Notes: generated by a model not told the origin, from the letters alone. A stretch of 64,000 nucleotides of DNA from JACKII01 sp965202745 (GCA_965202745.1 CBDBCB010000020.1:186001-250000); one strand, 5' to 3'. Positions 35,355 to 45,087 are shown, numbered from the stretch's first letter. Program-made: numbers and translations.

Positions 35355-35852
35355 TTATCCATAATAAGGGTCGGTCAGGATCCCGCGCGGGAACCGGACT
35401 TCCAGGATTTGGTCGAAGCTGAAGAAAATCGCTGCGGTGGTTCCAACGGCAACCATGATGGCCACCCACCAGCGCCGCTCCCCCCAAACCATGCACAGCG
35501 TGAACATCACCACCATCAACGCCAGCATCATGTCCAGATGGGTGGCGATGAAATAGAACACGCCCAGCAACACGGCGGAAAGCCAGGTCTGGTGCGGCTC
35601 CCAGTTCCGGCGGCTGGCGGGCTTGCCCATGATCTGCGCAATCAGCGCCAGATTCAGCACACCGATGATGATCATCAGAAAGATCGGCCAGACCCGTGGC
35701 TGCATCGAGTCGCCAACGATCAGCGGCAGCGCCTCTTCCAGTTGCAGCGAGAAATAGGTGACGATGCCGCAAAAGGCGAACACGATGATCGGAACGCAAT
35801 AATCGCCCCAACCGAGGCCTTTTCCGGGTTCGGCGATGGCAGTATCACTCAT
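35355..35852 (-). CDS. tctB: Tripartite tricarboxylate transporter, small membrane subunit
   Basis: This 165-residue protein has four hydrophobic segments ('YCVPIIVFAFCGIVTYFSLQ', 'VWPIFLMIIIGVLNLALIAQ', 'WLSAVLLGVFYFIATHL', 'WWVAIMVAVGTTAAIFF') in the TctB arrangement. It partners TctA. The ATG lies inside the stop of the upstream GFA gene (ATGAGTGA, 8-base overlap), which shows that the GFA gene is translated as part of this operon. Start chosen at 'MSDTAIAEPGKG' because of that overlap. Confidence 0.92.
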   Translation of the reverse strand: MSDTAIAEPGKGLGWGDYCVPIIVFAFCGIVTYFSLQLEEALPLIVGDSMQPRVWPIFLMIIIGVLNLALIAQIMGKPASRRNWEPHQTWLSAVLLGVFYFIATHLDMMLALMVVMFTLCMVWGERRWWVAIMVAVGTTAAIFFSFDQILEVRFPRGILTDPYYG

Positions 35853-36279
35853 AGGATTTCCGCTGCTCAGAGGAGAACCTGCGGTCGTGGGCGGGAATGC
35901 CTTCAATCAGGCGCACCCAGGGGCTGCGGGAGGCGCACCACACCTGAAAGGCAGGCGAAAGCGCGGCCCGCTGGTTCACGGTGCCGACGCGCAGGCTGAA
36001 GAAACTCCCTTCCCCGCCTGCCGGCTTGCCGAAGAGCTGAGTGCCGCATTCCGGACAGAAGGCCAGCTCACGGCGATTCCCGCTCTCAGCGGTCTTGGTG
36101 AATGTTTTCAGGTGTCCCGAAAGCAGCCGGAAAGAGTCGCCATCCACGCCCGCCATCACCCGGTAGTCCGATGCCGAGCTTCGCTGGCAGTCGGAGCAGT
36201 AGCATATCCCGACGCGGGCTGGATCGATCTCGGCTTCGTAGGAGATGTGCCCGCAGAGGCACTGGCCGGTTACATGCAT
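35845..36279 (-). CDS. GFA/CENP-V-family zinc protein 2
   Basis: This 144-residue protein has the GFA ligands 'GQCLCGHISYEA', 'CYCSDCQRSSASDYRV' and 'LAFCPECGTQLFGKP'. It pairs with the next upstream GFA gene, sharing the 'AESGNRR(E/D)LAFCPECGT' block and the 'LRVGTVNQRAAL' tail, so the two are tandem duplicates that have diverged. Its stop overlaps the tctB start. Its place between transport subunits suggests a role in handling the imported compound, but this is inference. Confidence 0.9.
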   Translation of the reverse strand: MHVTGQCLCGHISYEAEIDPARVGICYCSDCQRSSASDYRVMAGVDGDSFRLLSGHLKTFTKTAESGNRRELAFCPECGTQLFGKPAGGEGSFFSLRVGTVNQRAALSPAFQVWCASRSPWVRLIEGIPAHDRRFSSEQRKSYE

Positions 36280-36294
36280 GCTCGGACTCCTTTG

Positions 36295-36708
36295 CTACGG
36301 CAGGAACTGCTTTTCGCGTACCGGAATCCCGGAAAGGTCGTCGACCCAGGGCAGCTTCGACTGGCACCAGACCTGAAGCTTCGGCGGCAGTTCCGCGCGT
36401 TGGCGCACCGTGCCGAGGCGCAGGCCGATAAAGCCTTCGGTCTCACCGGACGGAGCCGCGTATATGCGCGTGCCGCACTCCGGGCAGAAGGCGAGGTCGC
36501 GGCGATTCCCGCTTTCCGCAATCTTCACATAGGTCTTCAGCGTGCCGGCCGTCAGTTTGAAGGCGCTGGGCGCAAGCCCGACCACCACGCCATAGGCGCT
36601 GGCGGCGTTGGTCTGGCAGTCGGTGCAATGGCAGATGGCGACCCGCTCCGAGTCGGCTTCCGCCTCATATTCCACCTGTCCGCAAAGGCAATGACCATCG
36701 ATTTTCAT
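36295..36708 (-). CDS. GFA/CENP-V-family zinc protein 3
   Basis: This 137-residue protein has 'GHCLCGQVEYEAEAD', 'CHCTDCQTNAASAYGV' and 'LAFCPECGTRIYAAPS', with C-terminal 'VWCQSKLPWVDDLSGIPV'. It is a tandem paralogue of protein 2, 15 bases upstream. A repeat palindrome separates it from tctC. All zinc ligands are present. Function unknown beyond the family. Confidence 0.9.
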   Translation of the reverse strand: MKIDGHCLCGQVEYEAEADSERVAICHCTDCQTNAASAYGVVVGLAPSAFKLTAGTLKTYVKIAESGNRRDLAFCPECGTRIYAAPSGETEGFIGLRLGTVRQRAELPPKLQVWCQSKLPWVDDLSGIPVREKQFLP

Positions 36709-36732
36709 GGGGTAATGCTTTCAGACAAAACC

Positions 36733-36826
36733 GTCATTGCGGAGAGCCAGAGGCGGCGAAGCAACCCATCGGTCCTTACGAGAATAAAGACGGCGATGGA
36801 TCGCCCTGGCTTTGTCCCGCAATGAC
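36733..36826. repeat. REP-like palindrome, GTCATTGCGG ends
   Basis: GTCATTGCGG (36733-36742) and CCGCAATGAC (36817-36826) are exact complements. The inner parts (GAGAGCCAGAGGCG and GATCGCCCTGGCTTTG) also pair partly. This form of palindrome is common between genes in alphaproteobacteria. It could reduce read-through from tctC into the GFA and tctBA genes. Confidence 0.75.
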
Positions 36827-36853
36827 GAGCGAATGCGTGCAGGCGGGGCCTGC

Positions 36854-37813
36854 CTACTTCACCAGGCCCATTTCCTTGGCGGCCGGTATCAGGGCGCTCA
36901 TCAGATCCTTGATCTGCTTGCCCCATGCCTCAGCACCCAGCACCGAGGTTTTATCCAGGCCGGACGCGGTCAGGTATGCCTGATAGATCGAGTGATCCAT
37001 CGCTTTCAGCAGGCCTTTTTCCAGCACTGCAGCCTTGGCGTCATCGACAGCCGCATGGGTAACGAAGCCGCGGACTGTCGCGAATTTCACGTCCACGCCC
37101 ATTTCAATGGCGGTCTTGGCGTCCGGGATCGGCGCCATGCGCTTGTCGTCGAGAACTACCATCGGGCAAATATCGCCCGCTTCGATCTGAGCCGACGCTT
37201 CCGACAGGTTCAGCACGCCAACGTCGATGGAACCGGCAACAAGCTGGGTCGCGAGTTCGCCACCGCCCTTGAACGGCACGATGGTCGGCTGGATGGCTTC
37301 AGCCCGCTTGGCGAACATGTAGGCTGTGATGTGGTCCAGACCGCCAATGTTAGTAGTGCCGAACTTCAGCTTGGTTTTGCGGACCCCAGCCAGGAACTCA
37401 TCCGAGGTTTTGTAGTCGGACTTCTTGCAGTTCACCATCAGCACCTGCGGGTCGTTGGTACCGCGGGCGATGGCGCGCATGTCTTCGACCTTCAGGTCGG
37501 ACTTGCCCAGCGCCATGGTCAGCGCGTGACCGTTGGTGAAGGTCATGATGGTATAGCCATCGGCCGGACGGCTCTTGAAATACTGCATGGCCAGCGCGCC
37601 GTTGCCGCCGCGCTTGTTAACGACGACCATGTCAGTCTTCAGCACCCGGCGCGCGCGCAACATCATCATGCGGCTGTTGACGTCGGTGCCACCGCCAGCA
37701 CCGGCGTGGGTAATGATTTCAATAATCTTGGACGGATAGTCATCCGCGATTGCGCCCGTTGCAGCAAAAGCCGCTGCAGCTGTGGCGAGGGTCAGATATT
37801 TGACGAATTTCAT
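36854..37813 (-). CDS. tctC: Tripartite tricarboxylate transporter, periplasmic receptor (Bug family)
   Basis: This 319-residue protein has a signal peptide ('MKFVKYLTLATAAAAFAATG') and the TctC/Bug pattern 'YPSKIIEIITHAGAGGGTDV', 'NKRGGNGALAMQYFKSRPAD', 'KLKFGTTNIGGLDHITAYMF' and 'VPFKGGGELATQLVAGSIDV'. It binds the carboxylate in the periplasm for TctAB. Ligand not predictable. Start at 'MKFVKYL' rather than an upstream Met because only this gives a proper signal peptide. Confidence 0.94.
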   Translation of the reverse strand: MKFVKYLTLATAAAAFAATGAIADDYPSKIIEIITHAGAGGGTDVNSRMMMLRARRVLKTDMVVVNKRGGNGALAMQYFKSRPADGYTIMTFTNGHALTMALGKSDLKVEDMRAIARGTNDPQVLMVNCKKSDYKTSDEFLAGVRKTKLKFGTTNIGGLDHITAYMFAKRAEAIQPTIVPFKGGGELATQLVAGSIDVGVLNLSEASAQIEAGDICPMVVLDDKRMAPIPDAKTAIEMGVDVKFATVRGFVTHAAVDDAKAAVLEKGLLKAMDHSIYQAYLTASGLDKTSVLGAEAWGKQIKDLMSALIPAAKEMGLVK

Positions 37814-37863
37814 TGGCGTGTCTCCCTTGTTTGTTTTAGGCAAGGGGATCGTGACCTGCTTCT

Positions 37864-38688
37864 TCAACCCCCGTCAACGCAAATTTCCGCATGGCGGGCA
37901 TGGCCCAAAAATATCTCCCGCCCCGCCAGCATCTGCTCCAGGGTGCCCCAGCCGCACATATAGTGTCCCTGAAAGCCCGCGCCTTCGATCCGCCGGAACA
38001 TGTCGGTGAAGTCCACAGTTCCGGTTCCGGGGTGCATGTGCAGCTCATACTCGCCGTTATTGTCGGCGACCCGCACCTCTTCGCAACGGCTCATATCCAT
38101 GCCGTCGATCCATCCGGCGATACCGTCCTCGTCATAATGGGCATGGTTAATGGTGAAGGCCCATTTCAGGTTCGGCGAGGGGATGGCCGCAAACCATTCC
38201 AGCGTGTCGGGCATGTAGTGCACTTCCGCCCGTGCTGGCTCGCCGTTCAGGTTTTCCAGCAGCAGCTGCACGCCCTGCTCCTCGGCATAGCCAACCGCCC
38301 GCTTCAGCCGGTCGATGCTGGCGGCTTTGCGCAAGCCGTAGTCATCCGTGAAATGATAGCCGCCGTGAACCACCACCCACCCCGCCGCCATCTGCCTGGC
38401 CAAATCGATGTAGGCACACAGGTACTGGTCTGCAGCCTCCCGCACAAAGGGCGCGATCTCGGCCACGTTCGGTGCGCTGAGAGTGTGCAGCGCCAGGTGC
38501 AGGCCGTCCTGCGCACAAGCCTCACGGATCGCGGCGCACGTCGCGCCATCAAAGCGCTCTATCGGGTTCGGTGCGATATCGCATTGAATATCGAAATAGG
38601 AGACCTGATTGGCCGCCGCCCAGGCGATTGCTTCCTCCGCGGGCAACTTGCGCCCGATGTCGATGCCGATGCGGTCGCGTAGGGACAT
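37864..38688 (-). CDS. TIM-barrel sugar phosphate isomerase/epimerase family protein
   Basis: This 274-residue protein has the xylose-isomerase-like (AP endonuclease 2) barrel, with putative metal ligands in 'LHLALHTLSAPN', 'WVVVHGGYHF', 'QLLLENLNGEPARAEVHYMP', 'FTINHAHYDEDG' and 'ELHMHPGTGTVDF'. Such proteins isomerise or epimerise sugars or related hydroxy acids. It ends 50 bases before tctC on the same strand, so it probably heads or joins that operon. Start at 'MSLRDRIGIDIG'. Intact. Confidence 0.85.
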   Translation of the reverse strand: MSLRDRIGIDIGRKLPAEEAIAWAAANQVSYFDIQCDIAPNPIERFDGATCAAIREACAQDGLHLALHTLSAPNVAEIAPFVREAADQYLCAYIDLARQMAAGWVVVHGGYHFTDDYGLRKAASIDRLKRAVGYAEEQGVQLLLENLNGEPARAEVHYMPDTLEWFAAIPSPNLKWAFTINHAHYDEDGIAGWIDGMDMSRCEEVRVADNNGEYELHMHPGTGTVDFTDMFRRIEGAGFQGHYMCGWGTLEQMLAGREIFLGHARHAEICVDGG

Positions 38689-38748
38689 GGGGCGTTCCTT
38701 GATTTCCTGTGATCCCATTCGCCGTCCGCGGCCCGTGAGCATGACCGG

Positions 38749-39684
38749 CTAATTTGTGTACATGATAAATTGGAGGCTATAGAGGTCTGCCGGCTCGACT
38801 CCAAGATCAAACGCCATCTTCCCGCTGGTCATCAGCACTAGCAGCGCCAGAAGAATACGGAACTGGGCACCCGAAATTTTGGCACCGATGATAGCGCCGA
38901 TGATAGCGCCGAATTGCACCCCGATGACCGAACCGACCAGCAGCACCAGTGCCAGCAGCACATCGACAGACTGGGTGGTGTAGGCCTGGAGGAACGTCAC
39001 CTTGATCACGACAAACAGAATTTGAAACAACGACGTTCCAGCTACGATACTGGTTGGCATACCCAGCAAATAGATCATGGCTGGAACCATAATGAAGCCA
39101 CCGCCGACGCCCATCAGAGCTGCCAGCAGGCCGACCAACGCGCCAATACTCAGTGGCATCATTGCAGAAATATAAAGGCGCGAGCGGCGAAACCTAATCT
39201 TGAATGGAAGACCGTGCATCCAGATGTGGCGGTGCAACTGGCCCCGAACCGCTCCACCTTTGCGGGTCTTCAGCAAAGCCCGCAGGCTTTCTGCGAACAT
39301 CAACAGGCCAATAGCGCCGAGAAACACAATGTAGAGCAGGGAGATGACCAGATCGACTTGCCCCAGCTCCCCCAGAATTTTGAAAACGTAAACCCCGACA
39401 GATGAGCCAATCACGCCACCGATGAGCAACAGACCGCCCATCTTGAAATCCACGCTGCCGCGCCGCCAATGCGCAATCACGCCGGTGATGGAAGTTGCGA
39501 CCAGCTGGTTTGCGCCGCTTGCCACCGCGACCGTCGGCGGGATGCCGATGAAGATTAAGGCCGGCGTAGTCAAAAACCCGCCACCAACCCCGAAAAGGCC
39601 GGACAAAAACCCGATGCCGCCACCCAAACCCAACAGCAAAAAGATATCGACCGAAACTTCCGCTATGGGGAGGTAAAGCTGCAC
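38749..39684 (-). CDS. TauE/SafE (TSUP) family permease
   Basis: This 311-residue membrane protein has two related halves, each with the TSUP glycine motif: 'GIGFLSGLFGVGGGFLTTPA' and 'LVGLLAALMGVGGGFIMVPA'. Each is followed by 'GANQLVATSITGVIAHWRRG' or 'AGTSLFQILFVVIKVTFLQA'. Members carry sulfite, sulfonates or organosulfur anions across the inner membrane. It stands alone between the isomerase and trpS. Substrate unknown. Intact. Confidence 0.92.
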   Translation of the reverse strand: MQLYLPIAEVSVDIFLLLGLGGGIGFLSGLFGVGGGFLTTPALIFIGIPPTVAVASGANQLVATSITGVIAHWRRGSVDFKMGGLLLIGGVIGSSVGVYVFKILGELGQVDLVISLLYIVFLGAIGLLMFAESLRALLKTRKGGAVRGQLHRHIWMHGLPFKIRFRRSRLYISAMMPLSIGALVGLLAALMGVGGGFIMVPAMIYLLGMPTSIVAGTSLFQILFVVIKVTFLQAYTTQSVDVLLALVLLVGSVIGVQFGAIIGAIIGAKISGAQFRILLALLVLMTSGKMAFDLGVEPADLYSLQFIMYTN

Positions 39685-39731
39685 TATGGGATAACTCTCG
39701 GTAACGGACCGATATCAGGGGTGAGCTTTCC

Positions 39732-40742
39732 TTAGGGGCGCAGAAAGCCGACGATTTCCTTCACCTCTTTCAGGTGTAGCGCAGCAATAGCGGCGGCCCG
39801 TTCGTAGCCTTTGTAAAGGATACTATCGACATAGCCTGGATCGGCCAGCATCCGGTTCATTTCACCCGTGATCGGGCTTAGTACTGAGACTGCAAGCTCA
39901 GATAGTGTCGGCTTGAACACGCCAAAGCCCTTGCCACCGAACTCCGCCAACACTTGATCGACGGTCTGATCTGCCAGCGCGCCATAGATGCCGACCAGGT
40001 TCTCGGCTTCTGGTCGGCCTTCCAGACCTTCCGCCTCGCTGGGCAAAGCCTCAGGGTCGGTTTTAGCGCGTTTGATCTTGTTGGCGATGGCGTCGGCATC
40101 ATCCGTAAACGTGATGCGCGACATATCGGAAGGATCAGACTTGCTCATCTTGGCAGTGCCGTCCCGCAGGCTCATCACGCGGGTGGCCGAGCCAAAAATA
40201 CGCGGTTCCGGGATCGAGAAGAATTCCACGTCGTAATAGCGGTTGAATGCGCCCGCCACGTCGCGCGAAAGCTCCAAGTGCTGCTTCTGGTCTTCGCCGA
40301 CCGGCACATCGGTCGCCTTGTACAGCAGGATGTCGGCAGCCATCAGCACCGGATAAGTATAGAGCCCGGACATGGCCATATCGCGCTTTTTGCCCGCTTT
40401 CTCCTTGAATTGAGTCATGCGGTTCAGCCAACCCATGGGCGTGTGGCACCCCAGAATCCAAGCCAACTCGGCGTGGCCCGAAACGGTGGACTGGTTGAAG
40501 ATGGTACACTCGTCCGGATCAATACCGGCGGCGATATAGGCGGCGGTGACCTCTCGCGTGGACTGGCGCAGCGCTACCGGATCTTGGGGCACAGTAATGG
40601 CGTGCAGATCGACGATGCAGAAAATGCACTCATAGTCCTTCTGCATCCCTACCCAGTTGCGGATCGCGCCCAGATAATTGCCGAGGTGCAGGTTTCCGGT
40701 CGGTTGAATGCCGCTGAAGATGCGGTTTTGAGGGGCGCTCAC
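39732..40742 (-). CDS. trpS: Tryptophanyl-tRNA synthetase
   Basis: This 336-residue class I synthetase charges tRNA-Trp. The HIGH-equivalent is in 'SGIQPTGNLHLGNYLGAI' and the KMSKS loop in 'RDGTAKMSKSDPSDM'. 'MAMSGLYTYPVLMAADILLY' and 'PVGEDQKQHLELSRD' are standard. Start is GTG at 40742 ('SAPQNRIFSGIQPTG'), which lies 28 bases after the murJ stop; upstream extension is not family-like. It is cotranscribed with glnD-murJ. Intact. Confidence 0.97.
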   Translation of the reverse strand: MSAPQNRIFSGIQPTGNLHLGNYLGAIRNWVGMQKDYECIFCIVDLHAITVPQDPVALRQSTREVTAAYIAAGIDPDECTIFNQSTVSGHAELAWILGCHTPMGWLNRMTQFKEKAGKKRDMAMSGLYTYPVLMAADILLYKATDVPVGEDQKQHLELSRDVAGAFNRYYDVEFFSIPEPRIFGSATRVMSLRDGTAKMSKSDPSDMSRITFTDDADAIANKIKRAKTDPEALPSEAEGLEGRPEAENLVGIYGALADQTVDQVLAEFGGKGFGVFKPTLSELAVSVLSPITGEMNRMLADPGYVDSILYKGYERAAAIAALHLKEVKEIVGFLRP

Positions 40743-40770
40743 GGGTTGGACTCCGCTTCGGGGGATAAGG

Positions 40771-42345
40771 TCAGGCCTTATCGCGGCGGCGGCGCAGCCG
40801 GTCAAGCGGCCTCTTCGCCAGCGCGGCAACAGCGTCTCGGTCCGCAGCGCCAAAAACCCACGCCAGCCCAAAGTAGACCGCAGCGCTGGCCCCGCAAACA
40901 ATCGCCAGCGCCACGGCCCGGACAAGCTCGTTCCCCACCAATGCCCCACTCGCCAACGCCGCCCCCGCCAGCACAACCGCCCCCATGACAAGGCTGGCTG
41001 CCAGAAACCGCGGCAAGCGGCCCAACAGCAGCGCATCCGGCGCAAAATGGCCCCGCCAGTGCAGAACAACGCCCAGCATCACGGCATTGATCCATGACGC
41101 AAGACTGGTTGCTGCCGCCAGGCCAACCGCACCGAAAGGCCGGTACAGGGCAAAACCCAGTACGATATTCGCGGCGACCGACACCATCGCAATCCGCACG
41201 GGCATTCTGGTGTCCTCCCGGGCAAAGAAGCCGGGACTCAACACTTTCACCAGCACGAAAGCCGGCAGGCCAAGCGCATAGGCCGCCAGCACATAGCCCG
41301 TCGCCATAGCATCCGCCGCCGTGAATGCGCCCCGCTCAAACAGCACGCTGACCACCGCCTGAGGAATGACCGCCAGCGCAACGGCGGCGGGCAGAGTCAG
41401 GAACATGGCAAGCTCTAAGCCCCGGTTCATCGCGCCCGCAGCGTCGGCGGCATCGCCATTTTTCAGCGAGCGGGACAACCGTGGTAGCAAGGCCGTGCCC
41501 ATGGCAACGCCAATCACGCCCAACGGCAGTTGGTAAATCCGGTCAGCATAGTAGAGATAGGCAATCGCGCCGGTAGGCAGCAGAGAGGCGATCAGCGTGC
41601 CGATCAGCAGGTTGATCTGCATGACCCCCGCGCCCACTGCGCCCGGCCCCAGCAGCTTCAGCACGCGCACCACCGCCGGGTCCAGCTTCGGCCAGACCAG
41701 CCGCATCGCATAACCTGAACGCTTCAGCGCCCAGGCCATCATCACCAGTTGCGCCAGCCCCGCGACCGCCACCGCCGCCGACAGCACATGCCCCGGTGTC
41801 TCCATCGCATCGGTGGCCAGCAGCAGGGCGCCAATCATGATGATGTTCAGCAGGCAGGGGGCCGCTGCTGCCGCCGCGAACTTGTCCAGCGCATTCAAGA
41901 TCGCGCCCATCAACGATGCCAGCGTAATGAACCAAAGGTAGGGAAAGGTCAGCCGCGCCATCTCGACCGCCGGACCAAAACTTTCAGGCTTGTCCGTAAA
42001 ACCAGGCGCCAGCACAGTCATGAACCAGGGCATGGTCAGCTCGGCGGCCACCGTGATCACGGTTAGCACGATCAGCATGAGCGACAGTACGCGCTCGGCA
42101 AATTCCTGCGCCCGCGCCTGTCCGTGCCCGGCCAGCTCACCGGAGAAGACGGGGATGAACGCAGCGTTGAACGCGCCCTCCGCAAACAACCGCCTGAACA
42201 GGTTCGGCAGGCGCAGCGCTACAAAAAAAGCATCGGCGACGGGGCCTGCGCCGAGGACCGCCGCAATCAGCAGATCGCGCACAAAGCCCAGCACCCGGCT
42301 GGCCATTGTAAAGCCGCCGACGGTGGCGACCGCGCGCAACAGCAT
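40771..42345 (-). CDS. murJ: Lipid II flippase MurJ
   Basis: This 524-residue, 14-helix membrane protein flips lipid II for peptidoglycan synthesis. The N-terminal 'ASRVLGFVRDLLIAAVLGAG' and 'ADAFFVALRLPNLFRRLFAE' and 'GAFNAAFIPVFS' are textbook MurJ. 'LLPTGAIAYLYYADRIYQLP' and 'AMGTALLPRLSRSL' are also present. glnD ends 3 bases upstream and trpS follows, a common alphaproteobacterial order. Intact. Confidence 0.97.
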   Translation of the reverse strand: MLLRAVATVGGFTMASRVLGFVRDLLIAAVLGAGPVADAFFVALRLPNLFRRLFAEGAFNAAFIPVFSGELAGHGQARAQEFAERVLSLMLIVLTVITVAAELTMPWFMTVLAPGFTDKPESFGPAVEMARLTFPYLWFITLASLMGAILNALDKFAAAAAAPCLLNIIMIGALLLATDAMETPGHVLSAAVAVAGLAQLVMMAWALKRSGYAMRLVWPKLDPAVVRVLKLLGPGAVGAGVMQINLLIGTLIASLLPTGAIAYLYYADRIYQLPLGVIGVAMGTALLPRLSRSLKNGDAADAAGAMNRGLELAMFLTLPAAVALAVIPQAVVSVLFERGAFTAADAMATGYVLAAYALGLPAFVLVKVLSPGFFAREDTRMPVRIAMVSVAANIVLGFALYRPFGAVGLAAATSLASWINAVMLGVVLHWRGHFAPDALLLGRLPRFLAASLVMGAVVLAGAALASGALVGNELVRAVALAIVCGASAAVYFGLAWVFGAADRDAVAALAKRPLDRLRRRRDKA

Positions 42346-42348
42346 GGG

Positions 42349-45087
42349 CTAGACCGCTTCCGCAGCGACTAAGGCATTGCTTTCGCGGATGGCTTCCACC
42401 AGCTCGGACTCGATCCGGGCGATCTTGCCGGCGTGCTCGACCTTCATGCCGAACAGGTCCTTCACGTAGAATACGTCCACCGCCCGTTCGCCATAAGTAG
42501 AAATATGGGACGAGGCGATTTGCAGGCCCAGCCGCATCATGGTGTAGGCCACCTTGTTGAGGAAGCCGGGCCGATCCCGTCCGTTGACCTCAATCACTGT
42601 GAAATACCGGCTTGCCTCATTATCGATGATGACCCGCGGCTCCACGGTGAAGATGGCGGTACGGCTTTGCGATGCCGGGGCCTGTTGCAGCACATCACCC
42701 AGGTTGATCTTGCCTGATAAGACCTTGTTCAGGCGGTCCCGTATCCGCTGTTGATCGGTGTAGGCACTACCATCCGGCAACTGTATCCAAAAACTGTCGA
42801 TTACATAGCCATTGGTCAGGGTAAAGGCGCGCGCTCCCACAATATCAGCACCGGCCAGGGCCATGACGCCGGCCAACTGGGAGAACAGCCCTGAATGATC
42901 CAGGGTGCAGATAGTGACGACCGTGGTCGCCCGGTCCTTGTCCATATGGAAGTCGACCGCCAGCTTACTGGTAGACGATATGGTCTGACCCAGCATTGCC
43001 GCATGCGCAGCAAGTTCCGGCACCTCATAGGCAACTAAGTAGGTATCGGGCGCGGTATCCAGGAACAATTGCCGGTCATTTTCCGGCAAAAGCGCGAGCT
43101 GTTGCTCAAGCTGCTCTCTAACGTGGGCTGCCCGATGCGGCAGCGATCCCACTTCGCTGGCACCGGAAAGCCGCTCATCTGCCCGGTAATACAATTCCCG
43201 CAGTAACGATGCCTTCCAACCGGTCCATGTATCCGGACCAACCGCACGGATATCGCAGACAGTCAAAATCAGCAACTGGCGCAGATGGTTCGGCGACTGC
43301 ACAATAGCGCAGAAATCCTGGATGGTTTGGGGGTCGTTCGGATCGCGCCGTTGCGCTGTATCCGACAGGACCAGATGGTACCGCACCAGCCATGATGCTG
43401 TTTCGATCTCCGCCGGTGTCAGGCCCAGCCGCGGCCCATATTCTTCGACCAATTCCGCACCCAGGATCGAGTGGTCCATCTCCCGACCCTTGCCGATATC
43501 ATGGAACAGCAGGGCGACAAAAAGGGCGCGTTGATGCGATACCTGCCGAACAACAGAGCTCGCCACGGGCGCAACATCTTTCAACTCGCCACTGATGAGT
43601 TTGTGGAGTTCTGCAATGGCCTGGATCGTGTGCTCGTCGACCGTGTAACTATGATACATGTTGTACTGCATCATCGCGACGACATAGCCAAACGGTTGCA
43701 GGAAGCGCCCCAGCAGCCCCGCCTCGTTCAACCGGCGAAGCGTTACCATCGGTTCCTTCGGGCAGGTCAGCATTTCCAGGAACAGCCGGTTGGCTTCCGG
43801 GGTTTCGCGCACCTGGTCGATCAGCTTCAGATTCCGGCGTACCAGCCGCAACGCTTCCGGGTGAATGTCGACTTCATACTCCTGCGCAGTATGGAACAGC
43901 CGCAGCAGATTGACGGGGTCTTCAGCGAAAACATCGTCACCTTTCATGGTCAGCCGGCCATGGCTCAACATGCAGGGACCAACAGACTTCTGGAACGATA
44001 CCAACCGGCTGAGTGAAAAGATTTTTTGGCGCTGGTGCTGCTCTTCAAAGGCAGCGCACAGGATACGGGTCAGGTCGCCGACATCCTTCGCCACGATGAA
44101 ATAATGCTTCATAAAGCATTCAACACTGCGCGCGCCCGGGCGGTCGTGATAGCCCATGCGCTCCGCCAGCGCATACTGATGGTCGAAGGTCAGGCCTTCC
44201 TCTGCCCGGCCGGCCGCATAGTGCAGATGGCACCGCACGTCAGAGAGAAAGCGCTCCGCCTTGCGGAAACGGCGGCCCTCACCGGGCGACAGCACGCCCT
44301 GCGTTACCAATTCCGCCATGTCATTGACGTGATACAGCGCCTTGGTGATCCAGGCGAGCGTATGCAGATCCCGGTGTCCGCCCTTGCCTTCCTTGATGTT
44401 CGGCTCCAGCACATAGCGGGTGTCACCCATCCGTTTGTGCCGCGCGTCCCGTTCAGCCAATTTGGCATCGACAAAGGCGGTCGGGTTCGAGCCCAGGTCC
44501 TTTGCCCAAAAATCCGTCCGCATTTCGTCGAACAGTTTCTCGTTGCCCCATAAAAACCGGGATTCCAGCAGCGCTGTTGCGATCGTGTGGTCATCGCGGG
44601 CCATCCGGATACAATCGGCGGGCGTCCGCACCGCATGGCCGACCTTCAGCCCCAGATCCCACATAAAATAGAGCACATACTCAATAATTTGCTCACCATT
44701 GGCGGTCAGCTTGTGCGGATGCAGGAAAAGCAGGTCGATATCTGAAAACGGCGCCAGCCCGCCCCGCCCATAACCGCCAACCGCAGCCGCGGCAATCGCA
44801 TCACCCGTCGTCAGATTGGATGCCGGAAACACGTCGCGGCGCGCATAGTCTAGCAAACCGCAGATCAGGCTGTCGTAGAGTTCCGCCCGCGCAGGCATCA
44901 GCGTGCTGGCCCGGCCTCCATGCTCAAAATCATGCTGCAATTTTGCTTCGGCCGCCGCCAACGCCGCCTTCAGGCGGGCGAGTGTCTCGGCCCGGGCGGC
45001 CTTCTTCGCCTCGCGGTCGGGCGTCAAAAGCTTCCGCCAATCGGGCGGCAGTTCTATTTCTGCGGTATCTTCTGCGATGTCGTCCAT
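42349..45087 (-). CDS. glnD: Bifunctional PII uridylyltransferase/uridylyl-removing enzyme
   Basis: This 912-residue nitrogen sensor adds or removes UMP on PII according to glutamine. Domains in order: the nucleotidyltransferase ('GGYGRGGLAPFSDIDLLFLH', with the metal-binding Asp pair), the linker region, the HD domain ('ALLFHDIGKGREMDHS'), and two C-terminal ACT domains ('VTICTLDHSGLFSQLAGVMA' and 'VIEVNGRDRPGFLNKVAYTM'). Full length. It heads the glnD-murJ-trpS group. Intact, so nitrogen control appears preserved. Confidence 0.97.
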   Translation of the reverse strand: MDDIAEDTAEIELPPDWRKLLTPDREAKKAARAETLARLKAALAAAEAKLQHDFEHGGRASTLMPARAELYDSLICGLLDYARRDVFPASNLTTGDAIAAAAVGGYGRGGLAPFSDIDLLFLHPHKLTANGEQIIEYVLYFMWDLGLKVGHAVRTPADCIRMARDDHTIATALLESRFLWGNEKLFDEMRTDFWAKDLGSNPTAFVDAKLAERDARHKRMGDTRYVLEPNIKEGKGGHRDLHTLAWITKALYHVNDMAELVTQGVLSPGEGRRFRKAERFLSDVRCHLHYAAGRAEEGLTFDHQYALAERMGYHDRPGARSVECFMKHYFIVAKDVGDLTRILCAAFEEQHQRQKIFSLSRLVSFQKSVGPCMLSHGRLTMKGDDVFAEDPVNLLRLFHTAQEYEVDIHPEALRLVRRNLKLIDQVRETPEANRLFLEMLTCPKEPMVTLRRLNEAGLLGRFLQPFGYVVAMMQYNMYHSYTVDEHTIQAIAELHKLISGELKDVAPVASSVVRQVSHQRALFVALLFHDIGKGREMDHSILGAELVEEYGPRLGLTPAEIETASWLVRYHLVLSDTAQRRDPNDPQTIQDFCAIVQSPNHLRQLLILTVCDIRAVGPDTWTGWKASLLRELYYRADERLSGASEVGSLPHRAAHVREQLEQQLALLPENDRQLFLDTAPDTYLVAYEVPELAAHAAMLGQTISSTSKLAVDFHMDKDRATTVVTICTLDHSGLFSQLAGVMALAGADIVGARAFTLTNGYVIDSFWIQLPDGSAYTDQQRIRDRLNKVLSGKINLGDVLQQAPASQSRTAIFTVEPRVIIDNEASRYFTVIEVNGRDRPGFLNKVAYTMMRLGLQIASSHISTYGERAVDVFYVKDLFGMKVEHAGKIARIESELVEAIRESNALVAAEAV

